DNA of 64,000 nt. It comes from Nicotiana tabacum (lineage: Eukaryota > Streptophyta > Magnoliopsida > Solanales > Solanaceae). Positions 10,557 to 23,126 of this stretch are shown piece after piece. Below the pieces are notes generated by a model. It saw only the letters and a program-made list of their open reading frames with translations, was not told the origin of the DNA and searched no databases. Location of the stretch: the NCBI RefSeq assembly GCF_000715075.1, contig NC_134084.1, positions 101,598,411-101,662,410 of the forward strand, given 5' to 3'. The number at the start of each line of letters is the position of its first letter. Positions within the stretch are counted from its first letter, which is position 1. The position numbers and the translations under genes are program-made.

Positions 10557-12980
10557 TGTCACACCTCCTTTTTACCTACACCTCCCGGAAGGGTATAAGA
10601 GAGTTTTTTCAATTAAAGGACAATCAAAACGGGATTTATTTATTAAAAGATTCGGAGTCGCTACTTGGAAAATTAATGGCATCCCAAGTCACCGTTTCAA
10701 ATCCTGAATCGAGGAAAAGATTGACTCTGTATTATAGTTCGTGAATCAGAAATCTAGGTAAGGAATTCTGTTAACCCGGGAGAAGGTGTTAAGCATTCTC
10801 GGATTTCGTGGTTCTAGCACGGTTGCTCAACTATTGTATTCAGCTTAATTATCTGATTTTAAAACACTTATGAACCTATGTGCAGATTTTAGCCTTTAAC
10901 CGCTTTTATTCAATTTTTAAAGAAGATTGAACGTCGTTTAAAACACGTCTTTGGATCGCGCCACATGAAATGCACCCGCAATCCTAAACATATTTTATTC
11001 AACATTTCAAGATTTGATTTGGGTCACATGAAATACACACCCGAGTTTAGGAAGGTAAATTATTAAAATAACGCGCCTAAAGCAACTACATGTTTTCAAA
11101 TTAATAATAAAGTTTGCGAGGGCCATGGAAAGTTCAATTGATGGCACACCGCAATTTTAAAAGAGTTACTATTAATTAAATGAGGGCCATGGGCTTAGGG
11201 GTTTTATTTGGCATGGCATGCCTCAAATTATTCCCAAGTGTTTTATCATTCGAAGTTGTTATAATCGAATTACATTAAATGCACCCCCGAATTGAGATTC
11301 GTATATCGTAACCATGTCATGCGAGTGTGTCTATAATTACCATAACAAAAATAAGCTAACTTTTAGACAGACAGAAACTTGGAAATTAGTCAATATTGAA
11401 TCTCTCTAACGAGTTCGAGTTGATTCCATAATTTTCCTTTAAAATCTTGAAGCTTGCTATGCAGATTCTCATTTTTGCTCAAGTTCTTAAATAGGTAAAC
11501 AAACCAACGTCTAACATAAAATCCTATAAACAATAAATGTCCACAATCTTAAATTAAATTACATAAGCACCACATAAATCCATCTAAATATGCATTTAAA
11601 AGATCAAGCAAACAGAGGATATAAAATTCTTCCTAAACTACTAACAAACAGAAAGTGACACAAATCTATTTGTGCGAATTCCGAACAGAAAAGGAAGGAA
11701 AGAACGTTAATTAAAGTCTTTATTATTTCAAGCCTTTTACTTTCAGAGAGTTCAAATACGTATTATGAAGACAAGGTATCCTTTGAAATTTTAAAATGCA
11801 ACAATCAGCCATGACTCTCATTCTCAACAAACAGATGACCTAACCAGTCGTTATAATATCATACACCTGATGCAAGGTCTAAAAATGACATAGACAACAA
11901 TGAAAGAAGTAGATGTAACAATTTTATTCGAATAACTTACAAAAGATTGGCTCGGTTGGAAATGAATAGATCCGGAAACGAACAAAGAACGACTAGTGAA
12001 GCCTCGATTGGAATCGACAAACTCGAACGACAGATGACGAACTAACCGGTTTTCGGCGAGGCTCGTCGGAGACATAGGTGAGGCGAAAAGACGAAGGAGC
12101 GAGAGGCATTTGGAGGGATGAAGTTGTATCCCTATTTTCGTCTTCGTCTTATCCATTTTCCACTAGGTCCTGTCCGTGGTCGCTGCTCAAGGAAGATGAA
12201 GATGCTTGGTTTTTTAGGGAGACGGTTGAAGGTGATGAAGCACGGCTGAAGGTGACGAAGCTTGGCTGCTTCTGTCTAGGTCCAGGCGTTAGAGTTCTCT
12301 ATAGGTTGAAGAAGAAGAACAACCTATAGAAGAACGAAATGGGTCTCTATTTTTTGGTCCTTGTTGTTGAAGAAAATGAACAAACGAGGGGGGGTCGAAG
12401 AAGACGAACTCGGAGGGGGATCTGTATTTGCTGCGCAGCTTTGTGTGTATATGCCTTCATCGTTCTTCTTTAGACCTCCTTTATTCTTAGGCGTTAGGTC
12501 CTTCTTATATTGTAGAGTCTAGGTCTAGATAGTTGTAGGGTTTTTAGGTTGAGGGGTATGGGCCTAGGAATTCTGGGCTATGTCCAAAATTAGGCCTAAA
12601 ATGGGTTGCTAGAGCCCAAGTTTTACTCTTTCCCTCCGAACAAGATTAAAAATACGGTCTCATTTATTAATTAATCCTACTATTCAAATAATTACTAAAA
12701 TAAAACTAACTATTAAAACAAGCCTATTTTTGGTATTTTTAAATATCATATTAAAATAAAAATACGATACTATTTTTGTATTATTTGTTTTTAGATTTTT
12801 TTAAGATTAAAAATGACTACAAAACATTAATGAACTTATTTTTGTGATTTTTTGTTTTCTTGTAATAAAATAAAGTAAAAGAGTCAAAATTACTTAAAAT
12901 ATCTATATTATGCCTACATTAAATATTTACATGCTAAAATGTGTAAAATATTGGGGAGGGTCAAAAATTACATGTCTACA
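10557..12980 (-). mobile_element. TatB 3' LTR (2424 bp)
   Basis: The sense strand begins TGTAGACATG at 12980 and ends GGTGTGACA at 10557. It is preceded by a polypurine tract and followed by the TSD. It is homologous along its length to the split 5' LTR. The conserved TGCCTAACACCTTC-type block lies near 10785-10800 and a TATA-like ATATAAG near 12504-12510 (sense minus). Short ORFs inside are not conserved as proteins. Confidence 0.92.
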
Positions 12981-12994
12981 GCTGCCCCTCTTTG
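12981..12994 (-). promoter_or_regulatory. TatB polypurine tract
   Basis: Sense CAAAGAGGGGCAGC lies directly upstream of the 3' LTR. The same purine tract precedes the OgreC 3' LTR (39801-39813). It would prime plus-strand DNA synthesis. Confidence 0.85.
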
Positions 12995-13093
12995 ACTGGA
13001 AACGCAAAGAGTTTTCAGACAAAGAATGACGAGACAGGTTTTTTGACCCGACCCTTATTTGGAGAGACCAAAAACTAAAAGAAAGGAGAATGT

Positions 13094-13161
13094 GACTGAG
13101 CCCTGGTATCTGAGCTGCCTACATATCCTTGGCTATAAAGGAATCAAGTTACGTGTAGTTC
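13094..13161 (-). promoter_or_regulatory. Recurrent hairpin motif, TatB LTR-proximal copy
   Basis: In sense the outer stem is CTACA/TGTAG and the inner stem is TCCTT/AAGGA, followed by a GGCTCAGTC box. It lies 114 nt before the 3' LTR, the same place as the OgreC copy at 39640-39708, which also uses CTACA/TGTAG. Confidence 0.6.
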
Positions 13162-14029
13162 AGAAGTGAATGAGGTGATGGAGTACCGAGGTGGAGAGCT
13201 GGTCGAGGTGCCGTTCGGTCAAGGTTCTCGTCTGCGGTCTCGTTATTACATCAAAATCAAAAATAAAAAAGACTAACTAAGCCTATCAGCTACGAGTTAC
13301 AAGATTCATATCTATGAGTCTTCTGAAGCTTGATCCTGAGTCTTGGTTGGTTCTTCATGCAGACCCTGATCTGAATCTTGATGCTTGTTAGCTGCAGATG
13401 TTGGTTCAATCTTCTTTAGCTTTTCAAATCAAGACGGGACATGCAGAACTTGTGACCTCAGCCATATCTTGAGCAGATCACATCTTTCATCAACTTCTGC
13501 ATTTAGATTCACTTCTTGCCTTTCTTTTTGTTTTTTATTTATTCTGGATTGTGACTAACTTCTGTTGATCATCTCGGACTGCTGACTCGCATTCTTGACG
13601 CAAGCTTCTTTTGTTGCTGACCGAAATTGCATTCTGAATTGAATTCCTTTTTTTTCTAGGTAGGTGCCTGATTGCTGAACTTGAACCGTCTTCTCTTGTT
13701 ACTTGACACTGTTTTCTCTTGCACCTTGAACCATTTTCCCTTGAAACTTGAATTGTCTTCCTTCGAAACTACTTTCCCTTAAAACTCGACTTGTCTTCCT
13801 TCGAAACTGCTTTCCCTTGAAATTTGAGTTGTCTTCCCTTGAAACTATTTTCCCTTGAAACTTGAGTTGTCTTCCCTTGTTCTACAGGTAGGCGCCCGAT
13901 TATAACAAAACAGACAAAAGAAATTTTTTCTGCCCCAATTTGCACTAGGAACATATGTAAGTGTAAAACGAATCACATTACTAAATATCAATAAGAACTT
14001 GAAAACTAAAACTTGAATTGTACTCCCTT

Positions 14030-14362
14030 GTTCTCCATGCGAGCTCCTGACTGCTGACTTGAAATGTATTCCCGCTCTCCAGGCGGGCTCCTGACTGCTA
14101 ACTTGAATGTATTCCCTGCTCTCCAGGTGGGTTCCTGACTGCTAAACTTGAAAAGTATTCCCTGCTCTCCAGGCGGGCTCCTGACTGCTGACTTGAATGT
14201 ATTCCCTGCTCTCCAGGCGGGCTCCTGACTGCTATCTTGAAATGTATTCCCTGCTCTCCAGGCGGACTCCTGACTGCTAAACTTGAATGTATTCCCTGCT
14301 CTCCAGGCGGGCTCCTCACTGCTAGACTTGAATTGCTTCTCCCTATTCTCCAAGTGGGTACC
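14030..14362 (-). repeat. About eight 44-45 bp tandem repeats
   Basis: Units contain CTCTCCAGGCGGGCTCCTGA and recur near 14032, 14074, 14118, 14163, 14208, 14253, 14298 and 14341. Because the unit is near 45 bp, the sense strand stays open for 140 codons with a 15-residue periodicity. This is a repeat effect rather than a gene. Confidence 0.8.
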
Positions 14363-15959
14363 TGATTTCAACAGAAAATAGACAAAACAAAGAAAAAATT
14401 TTGCCCCGGTTTGGGTATCTGGGCACATATGTAAGTGTAAAACTACATCATGTTATCAAATATTACGAAGAATTTGGAAGTTGGGTCCCATTATCCAGGA
14501 GGGTCCTGACAACTCTTAATTAAATGACAATTTTAAATCTAAGCTATATCTTTCAAAGGTATGACTTCCGCTAAATCTTGTTAACTAAGAAGGTCTTAAA
14601 ATTACATCCCATTATCCACGAGGGTCCTGAAAATCAAAAATCAAGTTTTATCTTAAGAGTGACAATTTCACGGCTAAATTATATTACCCTACACTAGAAC
14701 TTACGCTAGATTTTGTTATCTAATGGAAATTTTAAAGCTAGGTCTCATTATTTAGGAGGGTCCTGACAACTCTTAATTGAATACTATCTCAAACATGCAA
14801 ACTTTGAAGTCAACTTATATTCCTTGGGGTTACATTTATCCTAGATTATGCTACTCATGATTGTTTTGAATTTTAAACTAGGTCACATTTTCTAGGAGGG
14901 TCCTGAAAATTTACAACCAAACCTGTCTGGCGCTTCCCTTTCCTTGCGGTGGGTTTCTCCGAAACAAACGAGATTTCCTGCCCCTGTTTCAAATCAAAGA
15001 AAAATCTTGTCAGTTTAAAAATATGGTGGTTGGTTTGTGGCCTTGACTTTGACGGCGGTTGCTCCTTCACTTCTCATGATAACCGATTTCCACTCGAAGA
15101 CCTTGCTTGTTCCTTGACTAATCACTTTCTATGTCATCCTTATCACAGAAAATATCTCTTCTCCGTTCAGACCCAATTCCCTTTATCTGTTGCATTGCTC
15201 ATGAACTGACATTTACCAACCTTTGTGTTTCACCGAAAATACCTTTGATCCGTCCACTTAACACCCTCCATCTGTTGCATCATGCTCTTGTGTTGACATG
15301 AATTCCAAAGCACGTTAATTGCCATGATGTTCCTTCCTGACTTAATTCACTGGCCTTGGCCTTGAAGTCTATTGTTCCCCCACTTGTCACGATAACTTTG
15401 ATTTTTGCTTGGAATACCTTGCTTGTCACTGGTTAAACACTTTCTTTGTTGATCTCATCACATAGAATACCTTTGACCCGTTCACCCAACATCCTCTATC
15501 TGTTGCATTGTTCACGAATTGAAATATACCAAACCTTTGTATTTCTCATGGACTCCAAAGTATGTTGATTGCTACCAACTCAGTGCGCTTGTTGTTCTTT
15601 CCTAACTTATGCCACATTGATGTGCTGTCCAGATCCCGTTTTGTGCAATTGGAAAGCTGGTGGCAAATTTTGAAGTCATTTCTCACTTATTCTAACTAAA
15701 CAAACTCAGGAAGAAGAAGTAAACAAGACAAAAGGAACAGAGTAAAGGACAAAGGAAAGAGATGATTCCTAACAAGAAAACTACAAAGTAGAAACCTATC
15801 AGGTGTGGATACCAACTCTAATGACCATGACATGCACATGTTGATTAAGTGGCCTAATCCGTCAAACAAGTATGATGTTCAACTCTTTTTATACCCCTGA
15901 ACCGTGAAACTGGACTTCAATGCTCTGATTATCCAATCTAATTCACAATCCTTATTCGA

Positions 15960-16152
15960 CTTGTAGTGCCCGAATGGTTTTTACCATCAAGCCTCTCTCA
16001 TTTTGTTCTTTCTCTCAACTTGTCGTCATCTTACGGTGCCCGCGAGGGTTTTCACCAATAAGACTCTCTCATTTTTTATTTCTATCAGCTCCCGTCACCT
16101 TACGGTGCCCGTGAGGGTTTTCACCAATAAAACTCTCTCATTTTCATTATTT
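15960..16152 (-). repeat. Triplicated motif shared with OgreC 3' UTR
   Basis: Three diverged copies contain (in plus) GGTGCCCGTGAGGGTTTTCA followed by CTCTCTCATTT. Three matching copies occur in OgreC (37526-37705) at a similar distance past the integrase stop. Confidence 0.7.
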
Positions 16153-16411
16153 TTCTGCTTGGACCAGCGTGTTGCCCCTGATATGAATTACCTCTCCTTT
16201 CTTGACTTGGCATCTCTCGAAGACTGATCAGAAGGTCTTTCTTTGGACCATAATATGGGATTTTGGATAGGGTTAAAAGGAAAGGATATCAAAGGCTCAA
16301 AACAATTCACATGGGTTCAAAATTACAACTTTCAGAATCGGATTTCTTATAACAACCATAACTTCTACCCCAGTTTCTTGCTTGGGGACTTTTGGGTTTT
16401 TATTTTGATGA

Positions 16412-16468
16412 GACTGAACCGTGAGGCTGCCTACGTATCCTTAAAAGGAATCAGGTCGAACGTAGTTC
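16412..16468 (-). promoter_or_regulatory. Recurrent hairpin motif, TatB post-pol copy
   Basis: Sense GAACTACG, GACCTGATTCC, inner stem TCCTT/AAGGA with a two-base loop, TACGTAGGC, then GGTTCAGTC. Outer and inner stems are perfect. It sits past the integrase remnant and a long purine tract, in the same order as OgreC. Confidence 0.65.
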
Positions 16469-16810
16469 ATATCATAGGAATTTACTTTATTTGTTGTGAT
16501 TTTTCTCTTTTCTCTTTCTTTTCTTTCTCTTTTTTGCTTTCTTTTTCTCTTTTTGTTGTTTTTCTTCTTTTTTTTCTCTCTCTCTTTTCATTCTTTTTCT
16601 TTTCTCTTTTTCCTTTACTCATCTTTCACGCTTGCGTTTCTGAACTTTGCTACTGATTCCAAAAGAGGGCTATGAAAGAAAATAAATTAGGCTCAAAGGG
16701 GTAATGAAGGATAAAGTGTTTAGATAGCATAACAAAATACCTTCGTCATTCCAATCTTCAAAACATGTCAAGTATAAACAACACAATTAAACAAACCAAG
16801 GAAAACATTC

Positions 16811-16921
16811 GTAACATCTTTTGATTGCACCAGACTTGATGACCATATCCACACATTCACCTTCTACATCTGTTACATACAAAGCACCATTGGACAACAC
16901 TCTCACTCTCACTACCACGAA
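16811..16921 (-). pseudogene. TatB integrase C-terminal scrap
   Basis: The sense frame reads VRVLSNGALYVTDVEGECVD and continues to IKRCY, matching the last residues of OgreC integrase (VTRILSNGALCLTDVEGRCV). Everything upstream of the GPY motif is absent, placing the pol deletion breakpoint close to 16925. Confidence 0.8.
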
Positions 16922-17439
16922 CGACGCCCTACAAATTTGGGGAAAACTTGATGTTATCTTCACCCGATGCAGCATGATGCATTTCAATAGTGTATTTTTA
17001 TGTTCTATCTGCCCCAGTTTCACACAATTCGGGCTTGAAGTGATCTCAAAATGCCTTCACTTATTTCCCTTAAATGTCCCTACATCTTCAGCATTGTTTC
17101 ATTGCTTCGTAACTAAACTGATTTTTAAAACTAGGTTGAGAATTACGCATGCATGTCATGTTACTAGAGTCAACAGGAAAAGAACTATAAAAGAAAAGAG
17201 AACTAAACGAAAATGACTAGAAATCACAGAAAATAAAAAATTGCATTAGACAGATGGTGAAAGGGTTTGGACAACAAAACAAACAAACTAAATTGGGGTT
17301 ACGAACCTAGAACAAACCTATACAACGCTAAACAGGTTACTATGACTAAACAAACTAGGCAAAATAAAAGGATAGAAAGGTTTGAGTCACAAGACAATAT
17401 CCGGATTACAACCCTGAAATAACCCGGACAGCAGAAATG
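16922..17439 (-). other. TatB gag-pro/pol junction remnant
   Basis: Homologous to the spacer/intron region after gag-pro in TatE (48700-48940), including a GTTACAACCCTGAAATAACC-like segment and AT-rich intron-like sequence. It is the fused remnant left by the pol deletion; no ORF. Confidence 0.55.
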
Positions 17440-19410
17440 ACAACAAAATATACCACCAAAAACTCCTCCCTGGATAACCAAGAAAAAAGCGTATTTCCAA
17501 TCATCAAACTCAACATCTTAGCCACTGACTTCTGCATCAACAATACTAGGACCTTCACACGTCTCCATCACATTGTTCTTAACAGATTACCTTTGGGTTC
17601 CCTTTGCCTACTCGTTCTTAGGATCAACCTCTGATAGCGCTGAAAGCTTAGTAGCACGTGGACCTCCGAGGCTCCCAGAAGAATTCTCACATTCCTTTTC
17701 AAAATAAACCATACCCACCATATGCGTCTCATTATGCACAAGTGATGGACTTTGGCTAGTGTCTGCTGCATCTGGATTTTGCACGACAATGTCGCCTGCA
17801 TCAATAAGCTTCTGGATCGCATTCTTCAGATTCCAACACTTCTCTATGTCATGCCCCGGGGCATCTGAGAAATAGGCACACCTTTGAGAAAAATCAAACT
17901 TCTTTGGAAGAGGGTTTGGCATTTTTATCTGGGTCGGCTTCAACATGTCCAATTTCCTTAGCCTCTGGAATAGACTGGCATATGACACTCCCAATGGAGT
18001 GAATATTTTCTTCTTCTGTAACCTCTCATTCTTAAAGGCTTAACTGGGCCGGAAACCTGATCCAGGGGGTTTTCGATAGGCTCGTGGGGGTAGATAGGCA
18101 TTTTGTGGAGCTGGGTACTGGGAGAGTGATGTACGACTTTGGGAGTTCTGTGGAGAGAAGTGGCATTGGGGAGGATCATCTGGTGCATAAGGATATCCAC
18201 AGGGACGACGTCGAGGCTGGAAGTGTTGATCAGGAAAGCCCATTGGATCATCTTTTTTGTTTCTCTTCCTTCCACCCAAGCTTAATGGGATGTTCTGAAT
18301 GTTTTTCGAACAACTCATGATTTTGCCTGACTTGATTCCCTCTTCTACTAGCTCCCCATTTTTTAAAACATCATTGAAAGGCTTCCCCAGGGCTGGGATC
18401 AAATGACTGAAGTAGGTGGGGCCCTGAGCTTGTAGGAAAAGCTCAACCATCTCTTCTTCACCAATCGGGGTATTGACTCGAGCAGCCTGCTCCCTCTATC
18501 TGAGCCCAAACTCTCTAAAGCTTTCCTCAGACTTCTTTTCCATTTTAGATAGGGAGGAGCGGTCTGGGGTAACACCCGATCTGTATTGAAAGTATCGGAC
18601 AAAATCTTGAACCATGTCACCCAATATAGGTCACTTACCAACATCTTGGTGATGATGCCATTCCAACGCTGCCCCAGTCAGGCTCTCACTGAAGTACGCC
18701 ATCAACAAATCATATTTCTTGCCAACATTTCTCATTTTATTGCAATAATCTCTCAAATGGGATACCGGATCCCAACACCCATTATACAAGTTAAACTTTG
18801 GCACTTTAAACCCCGCAAGAAGACGAACGTCGAGGGACATAGACAATTCTTTGTAAGACATGCTACCCTGGTCTCCCATTCCTTGCTTGCTCTTTAAGGA
18901 CTGTTTTATGCCTTTCAGCCTCCTAGGTATCCCATCTCGCCCCTTTCTTCCTGCGAACTTTTCATTTACAACATAAGGCTCATCCCGCGGGCCCTGCTTG
19001 TATGAGTTGGGAACCTTGTGGACATCCTCTAAGGGGTAATATTGGGCATCGTGAGCATTGAGTGGGTGTTCATTGTTGGGGATGGTGGATAAGACAGGAG
19101 GGCAATTTTTGGGAAAGGTATTTGGAAGATGAGTGATGGAGCTACTAGGATGGTTGGTAAAGCCATGATAAGCGGGTAGCTCTGGAGAGTATGGAGGATC
19201 ATCTGGCATTGTGTTCGGAGCTTAGGTAAGAATGGCATCTAGGAGGCTAGGTGGTGGCGGGGGTGGTACCTTCCCAGTCATCCAGGCCTGATACATGTCC
19301 ACCATGTGTTGTCTCAACATCTTTACCTCTTCAACCAACCCATTGTCCTGTTCAACCAACTGCTTTAGGGCCCTGGTATCAACCAACTCAGTTCTGTTGT
19401 TATCTGCCAT
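17440..19410 (-). pseudogene. TatB gag with most of protease deleted
   Basis: Starts at ATG 19410 (MADNNRTELVDTRALKQLVE, coiled-coil-like N-terminus). Continues in one frame with stops at 19222, 18631 and about 18496: Gag core (FKVPKFNLYNGCWDPVSHL ... SESLTGAALEW), then 18450-18040 (MVELFLQAQGPTYFSHLIP), then a degenerate zinc knuckle (CAYFSDAPGHDIEKC, second metal ligand Phe) in 17994-17608. Soon after the zinc knuckle it jumps to the final gag-pro residues near 17440; protease and G-patch are missing. Nonfunctional as it stands. Confidence 0.82.
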
Positions 19411-20414
19411 TGCCTTTTGACTTTGTGTTGTAGATAAGAGTAACCACTTTAAAAACCACAAACCAACCATCCTTCTGTTATGAATATAACAAAATGAAGC
19501 CATCACGTTAGCGTTAGGGCATTTAACATAAGATAATCTCACTTTATGTGCAATGCACCTAACCACAGTTATCAGTTCTAAAATGACTTCGAGGGTACAA
19601 AGGTCAGTTGCCGTCATCCCATTTTGTTCATTTTAACCTCTCTTTTCTTTGTTTTTCTAGCACTTCTTAGCTCGCTCATTTTTCTTCCTTCTCATTATCG
19701 CTCTTTTTCTTCCTTCTCATTTCTCACATCCCAGGACTTCACCCCCTTTTTTCCTTTTTTTTCTTTTTTTAACAACATAATTGGGCCTAACTCGCTTTAT
19801 CTTCACACTTCAGCCTCTCTTTTTTCTTTTTTTTTCTTTTTTTTTTCATTCGCCCTCAATTATCATTGGTCCGCCAAATGACCCTTTTACCTTTGAAGAA
19901 ATGCAACATGTAGCACATAGGATGCATCAAGATGGTCTGTTATTTTGGGTACACCTATCCTAGAAGGCCCCAACCCCTGTGTTGAGTCCCCAAACTCAAA
20001 TGCACATGATGCAAACAAACGTGCCTACTAGGGATCCGGCATTAGGCTGAGTTATTCTAGGTTCAAAACCTGGGTTTATTGTTCTAGACCTGGCTTACCC
20101 GAGCGGACCGCTCGAGCCGAGGGGGGCAACGTACCGGGAATACAGAAGCTTCACCGGCTTTGCAACTTGTCCGAACCTCGTTCTAAATTTGGGATATGAC
20201 TCTAACAGAAAAGAAGTCACACGAAGTGCACACTTCTTCATGATTTAGAAGGCTCAGAGAGATGAGAGATTTTGCAACAGTTTATATACAGTTCACGGAA
20301 TATCAAAGCGGTAAAAGCAATCAATTAGCACATTAGGCCCAAATCATGTAACAAAATCAGATAATAGATAAAGCCAACTATAACAATTATTCTGAGCTTG
20401 AATTCTTGAACCCT
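19411..20414 (-). other. TatB 5' leader
   Basis: Lacks the PMD-like ORF present at this place in OgreC and TatE. Contains a pyrimidine-rich stretch in plus (19628-19860; purine-rich in sense) before gag, and a block of about 300 nt (19958-20259) nearly 90 percent identical by eye to the OgreC leader. Confidence 0.7.
19958..20259 (-). promoter_or_regulatory. Conserved leader block, TatB copy (candidate packaging region)
   Basis: Aligns without large gaps to OgreC 26430-26730 and more weakly to TatE 55925-56232. Includes a CGAGCGGACCGCTCG near-palindrome at about 20099-20113. Kept although the coding regions of this element are deleted. Confidence 0.6.
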
Positions 20415-20457
20415 GAACTAGAGATTCTGGGTTCGATCTTCCCCAGCAGAGTTGCCA
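20415..20457 (-). promoter_or_regulatory. TatB primer-binding site with extended tRNA-Arg similarity
   Basis: Sense starts TGGCAACTCTGCTGGGG directly after the 5' LTR. The plus strand here reads like the 3' half of a tRNA-Arg (GAACTAGAGATTCTGGGTTC ... GTTGCCA) over about 40 nt with a 3 nt insertion, well past the usual 18 nt. Confidence 0.75.
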
Positions 20458-20461
20458 GAGC

Positions 20462-22364
20462 TGTTACACCTCCTTTTCACCTACACCCCCCGGAAGGGTA
20501 TAATGGAGTTTTTTCAATTAAAGGACAATCGAAATGGGACTTATTTATTAAAAGATTCAGAGTCGCCACTTGAGAAATTAATGGCGTCCCTAGTCACCGT
20601 TTCAAATCCTGAATCAAGGAAAAGATTGACTCTATATTACAGTCCGCGAACCAGAAATCCAGGTAAGGAATTTTGTTAACCCGGTAGAAGGTGTTAGGCA
20701 TTCCCGGATTCCGTGGTTCTAGCACGGTTGCTCAACTGTTGTACTCGGTTTAATTATCTGATTTTAAAATACTTATGAACCTATGTGCAGATTTTAGCTT
20801 TTAACCGCTTTTATTCAATTTTTAAAGAAGATTGAACGTCGTTTAAAATATGTCATTGGATCGCGCCACATGAAATACACCCGCAATCCTAAACATATTT
20901 TATTCAACGTTTCAAGATTTGATTAGGGTCACATGAAATGCACACCCGAGTTTAGGAAGGTAAATTATTAATATAATGCGCCTAAAGCAACTACGCATTT
21001 TCAAATTAATAACAAAGTTTGTGAGGGTCATGAAAAGTTCAATTGATGGCACACCCCAATTTTAAAAGAGTTACTATTAATTAAATGAGGGCCATGGCTT
21101 AGGGGTTTTATTGGCATGGCACACCTCAAATTATTCCCAAGTGTTTTATCATTCGAAGTTGTTATAATTGAGTTACATGAAATGTACCCCTGAATTGAGA
21201 TTCGCATATCGTAACCATGTCATGCGAGCATGTCTATAATCACCATAACAAAAATAAGCTAACTTTTAGACGGACAGAAACTTTGAAATTAGTCAATATT
21301 GAATCTCTCTAACGAGTTGGACTTGATTCCATAATTTTCCTTTAAATCTTGAAACTTGCTATGCAGATTCTCATTTTTGCTCAAGTTCTTAAATAGGTAA
21401 ACAAACCAACGTCTAACGTAAAAGCCAATAAACATTAAATGTCCACAATCTTAAATTAAATTCCATAAGCACCACATAAATCCATCTAAATATGCATTTA
21501 AAAGATCAAGCAAACAGAGGATATAAAACAATATCTCAACAAATGACCAAATTCTTCCTAAACTACTAACAATCAGAAAGTGACACGAATCGATTTGTGC
21601 GAATTCCGAACAGAAAAGGAAGGAAAGAACGTTAATTAAAGTCTTTATTATTTCAAGCCTTTTACTTTCAGAGAGTTCAAATACGTATTATGAAGACAAG
21701 GTATCCTTTGAAATTTTAAAATGCAACAATCATCCATGACTCTCATTCTCAATAAACAGACGGCTTAACCAGTCGTTATAATATCATACACCTGATGCAA
21801 GGTCTAAAAAAGACATAGACAACAATGAAATAAGTAGATGTAACAGTTATATTCGAATAACTTACAAAAGATTGGCTCAGTTGGAAACGAACAGATCCAG
21901 AAACGAACAAAGAACGACGAGCGGAACCTCGATTGGAATCGACAGACTCGAACGACAGATGACGAACTAACCAGTTTTCGGTGAGGCTCGTCAGAGACAG
22001 AGGTGAGGCGGAAAAGACGAAGGAGCGAGAGGGATTTGGAGGGATGAAGTTGTATCCCTATTTTCGTCTTCGTCTTATCCTTTTTTCCACTAGGTCCTAT
22101 CCGTGGTCGTTGCTCAAGGAAGATGAAGATGCTTGGTTTTTCAGGGAGACGGTTGAAGGTGATGAAGTACGGCTGAAGGTGACGAAGCTTGGCTGCTTCT
22201 ATCTCGGTCCAGGCGTTAGAGTTCTCTATAGGTTGAAGAAGAAGAACAACCAAATGGGTCTCTGTTTTTTGGTCCTTGTTGTTGAAGAAAATGAACAAAC
22301 GAGGGGGGGTCTAAGAAGACGACGCGGAGGGGGGTCTGTATTTGCTGCGTAGCTTTGTGTGTAT
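20462..22364 (-). mobile_element. TatB 5' LTR, proximal portion
   Basis: Homologous to 10557-12440 of the 3' LTR. It is interrupted at 22364 by OgreC and resumes at 43691. The joined length is 2438 bp against 2424 bp for the 3' copy. The 22360-22364 bases are the OgreC TSD. Confidence 0.9.
22360..22364. repeat. TSD of OgreC, left copy (TGTAT)
   Basis: TGTAT precedes the OgreC LTR start (TGTAAGCACG) and recurs at 43686-43690. The intact TatB 3' LTR at about 12440-12455 shows the empty site with one copy. Confidence 0.92.
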
Positions 22365-23116
22365 TGTAAGCACGTGATTTTTCGCTTTACGAGCAATCGC
22401 TCCAAAAGAAAATAAAAATAGTGACAAATGATTTCGCTGTACAATTTTTCGATCTTTCCGTGACATGTGTTGTTAGTCGTTTGTGAGTCTGTCCATTTTG
22501 CATCTAGTCCTTATCAAACAAAAATACAAAAAATATATGTGGCGTTAAGAGAAAATTCAAAAAAAAATATAAATATACGTGCATCGTCCGTTTTAGGTTG
22601 TGATTTAACTTACTTGGTATGATAATTATGTTGAAATGCCATATTGTTATTTGTTTTAATTTCATTTGTTTTATTAATTATTATTATTTTTTTTTAAATT
22701 GGAAAACAAAAGAAGTTGAAATCAGTTGGGCCCAAAAAATAAGACAAAAACAGGCCCAAACCAACGATCTGACCCGGTCCAAACCCAGCCTGCCCAGGCA
22801 CGGACTCAAACGATGTCGTATCGGCATCCCCATTTGAAGCCGTTGATCTGATTCAAAGGAACGGTCCAGATCAGGTTGTCCAACTCACCTCAACGACGCC
22901 GTTTCAGGCAAGTTGAATCTGAGCCGTCCAACCTCATTGATCCAACGGTCCCTGGTTCCCTCATGACCCGACCTATTTAGCCGGTTTAACCCAACCCCTC
23001 ACCTAAACCAAAACGACCCCGTTCCCATACCAAACGACCCCGTCCTGTTACCCACCAATAGATCTAAGCCGTTCAGATCACTTGATCTAACGGCTCCAAT
23101 CTCTCTTCCCCTTCCA

Positions 23117-23126
23117 TATATAAACT
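23117..23126 (+). promoter_or_regulatory. Candidate TATA box of OgreC LTR promoter
   Basis: TATATATAAA lies in a C-rich context; the 3' LTR has TATATAAA at 40569-40576, one TA shorter. A run of 15-16 cytosines follows about 30 nt downstream in both LTRs, close to the expected transcription start. Confidence 0.55.

Larger units (their letters stand above)
12995..16810 (-). repeat. TatB 3' UTR, mosaic of tandem repeat families
   Basis: No genes. In plus coordinates: boundary hairpin (13094-13161); CTTGAAACT-type repeats of roughly 40 bp (13680-13880); a 44-45 bp array (14030-14360); four copies of a 120-140 bp GAGGGTCCTGA repeat (14480-14910); two copies of a roughly 320 bp repeat (15060-15620); triplicated TGCCCGTGAGGGTTTTCACC units (15960-16150); a second boundary hairpin (16412-16468); and a long pyrimidine tract, purine-rich in sense (16501-16618). 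Hypervariable 3' UTRs are known in Tat/Ogre elements. Confidence 0.75.

Noticed and set aside
14006..14428. 140-codon minus-strand ORF with repeating WRAGNTF-like units
   Set aside because: It stays open because of a near-45 bp tandem repeat in a 3' UTR; there is no protein family resemblance and the repeat type is not conserved in OgreC.
16243..16656. Plus-strand 137-codon ORF rich in Phe and Ser
   Set aside because: Produced by a pyrimidine tract antisense to the element; low complexity.
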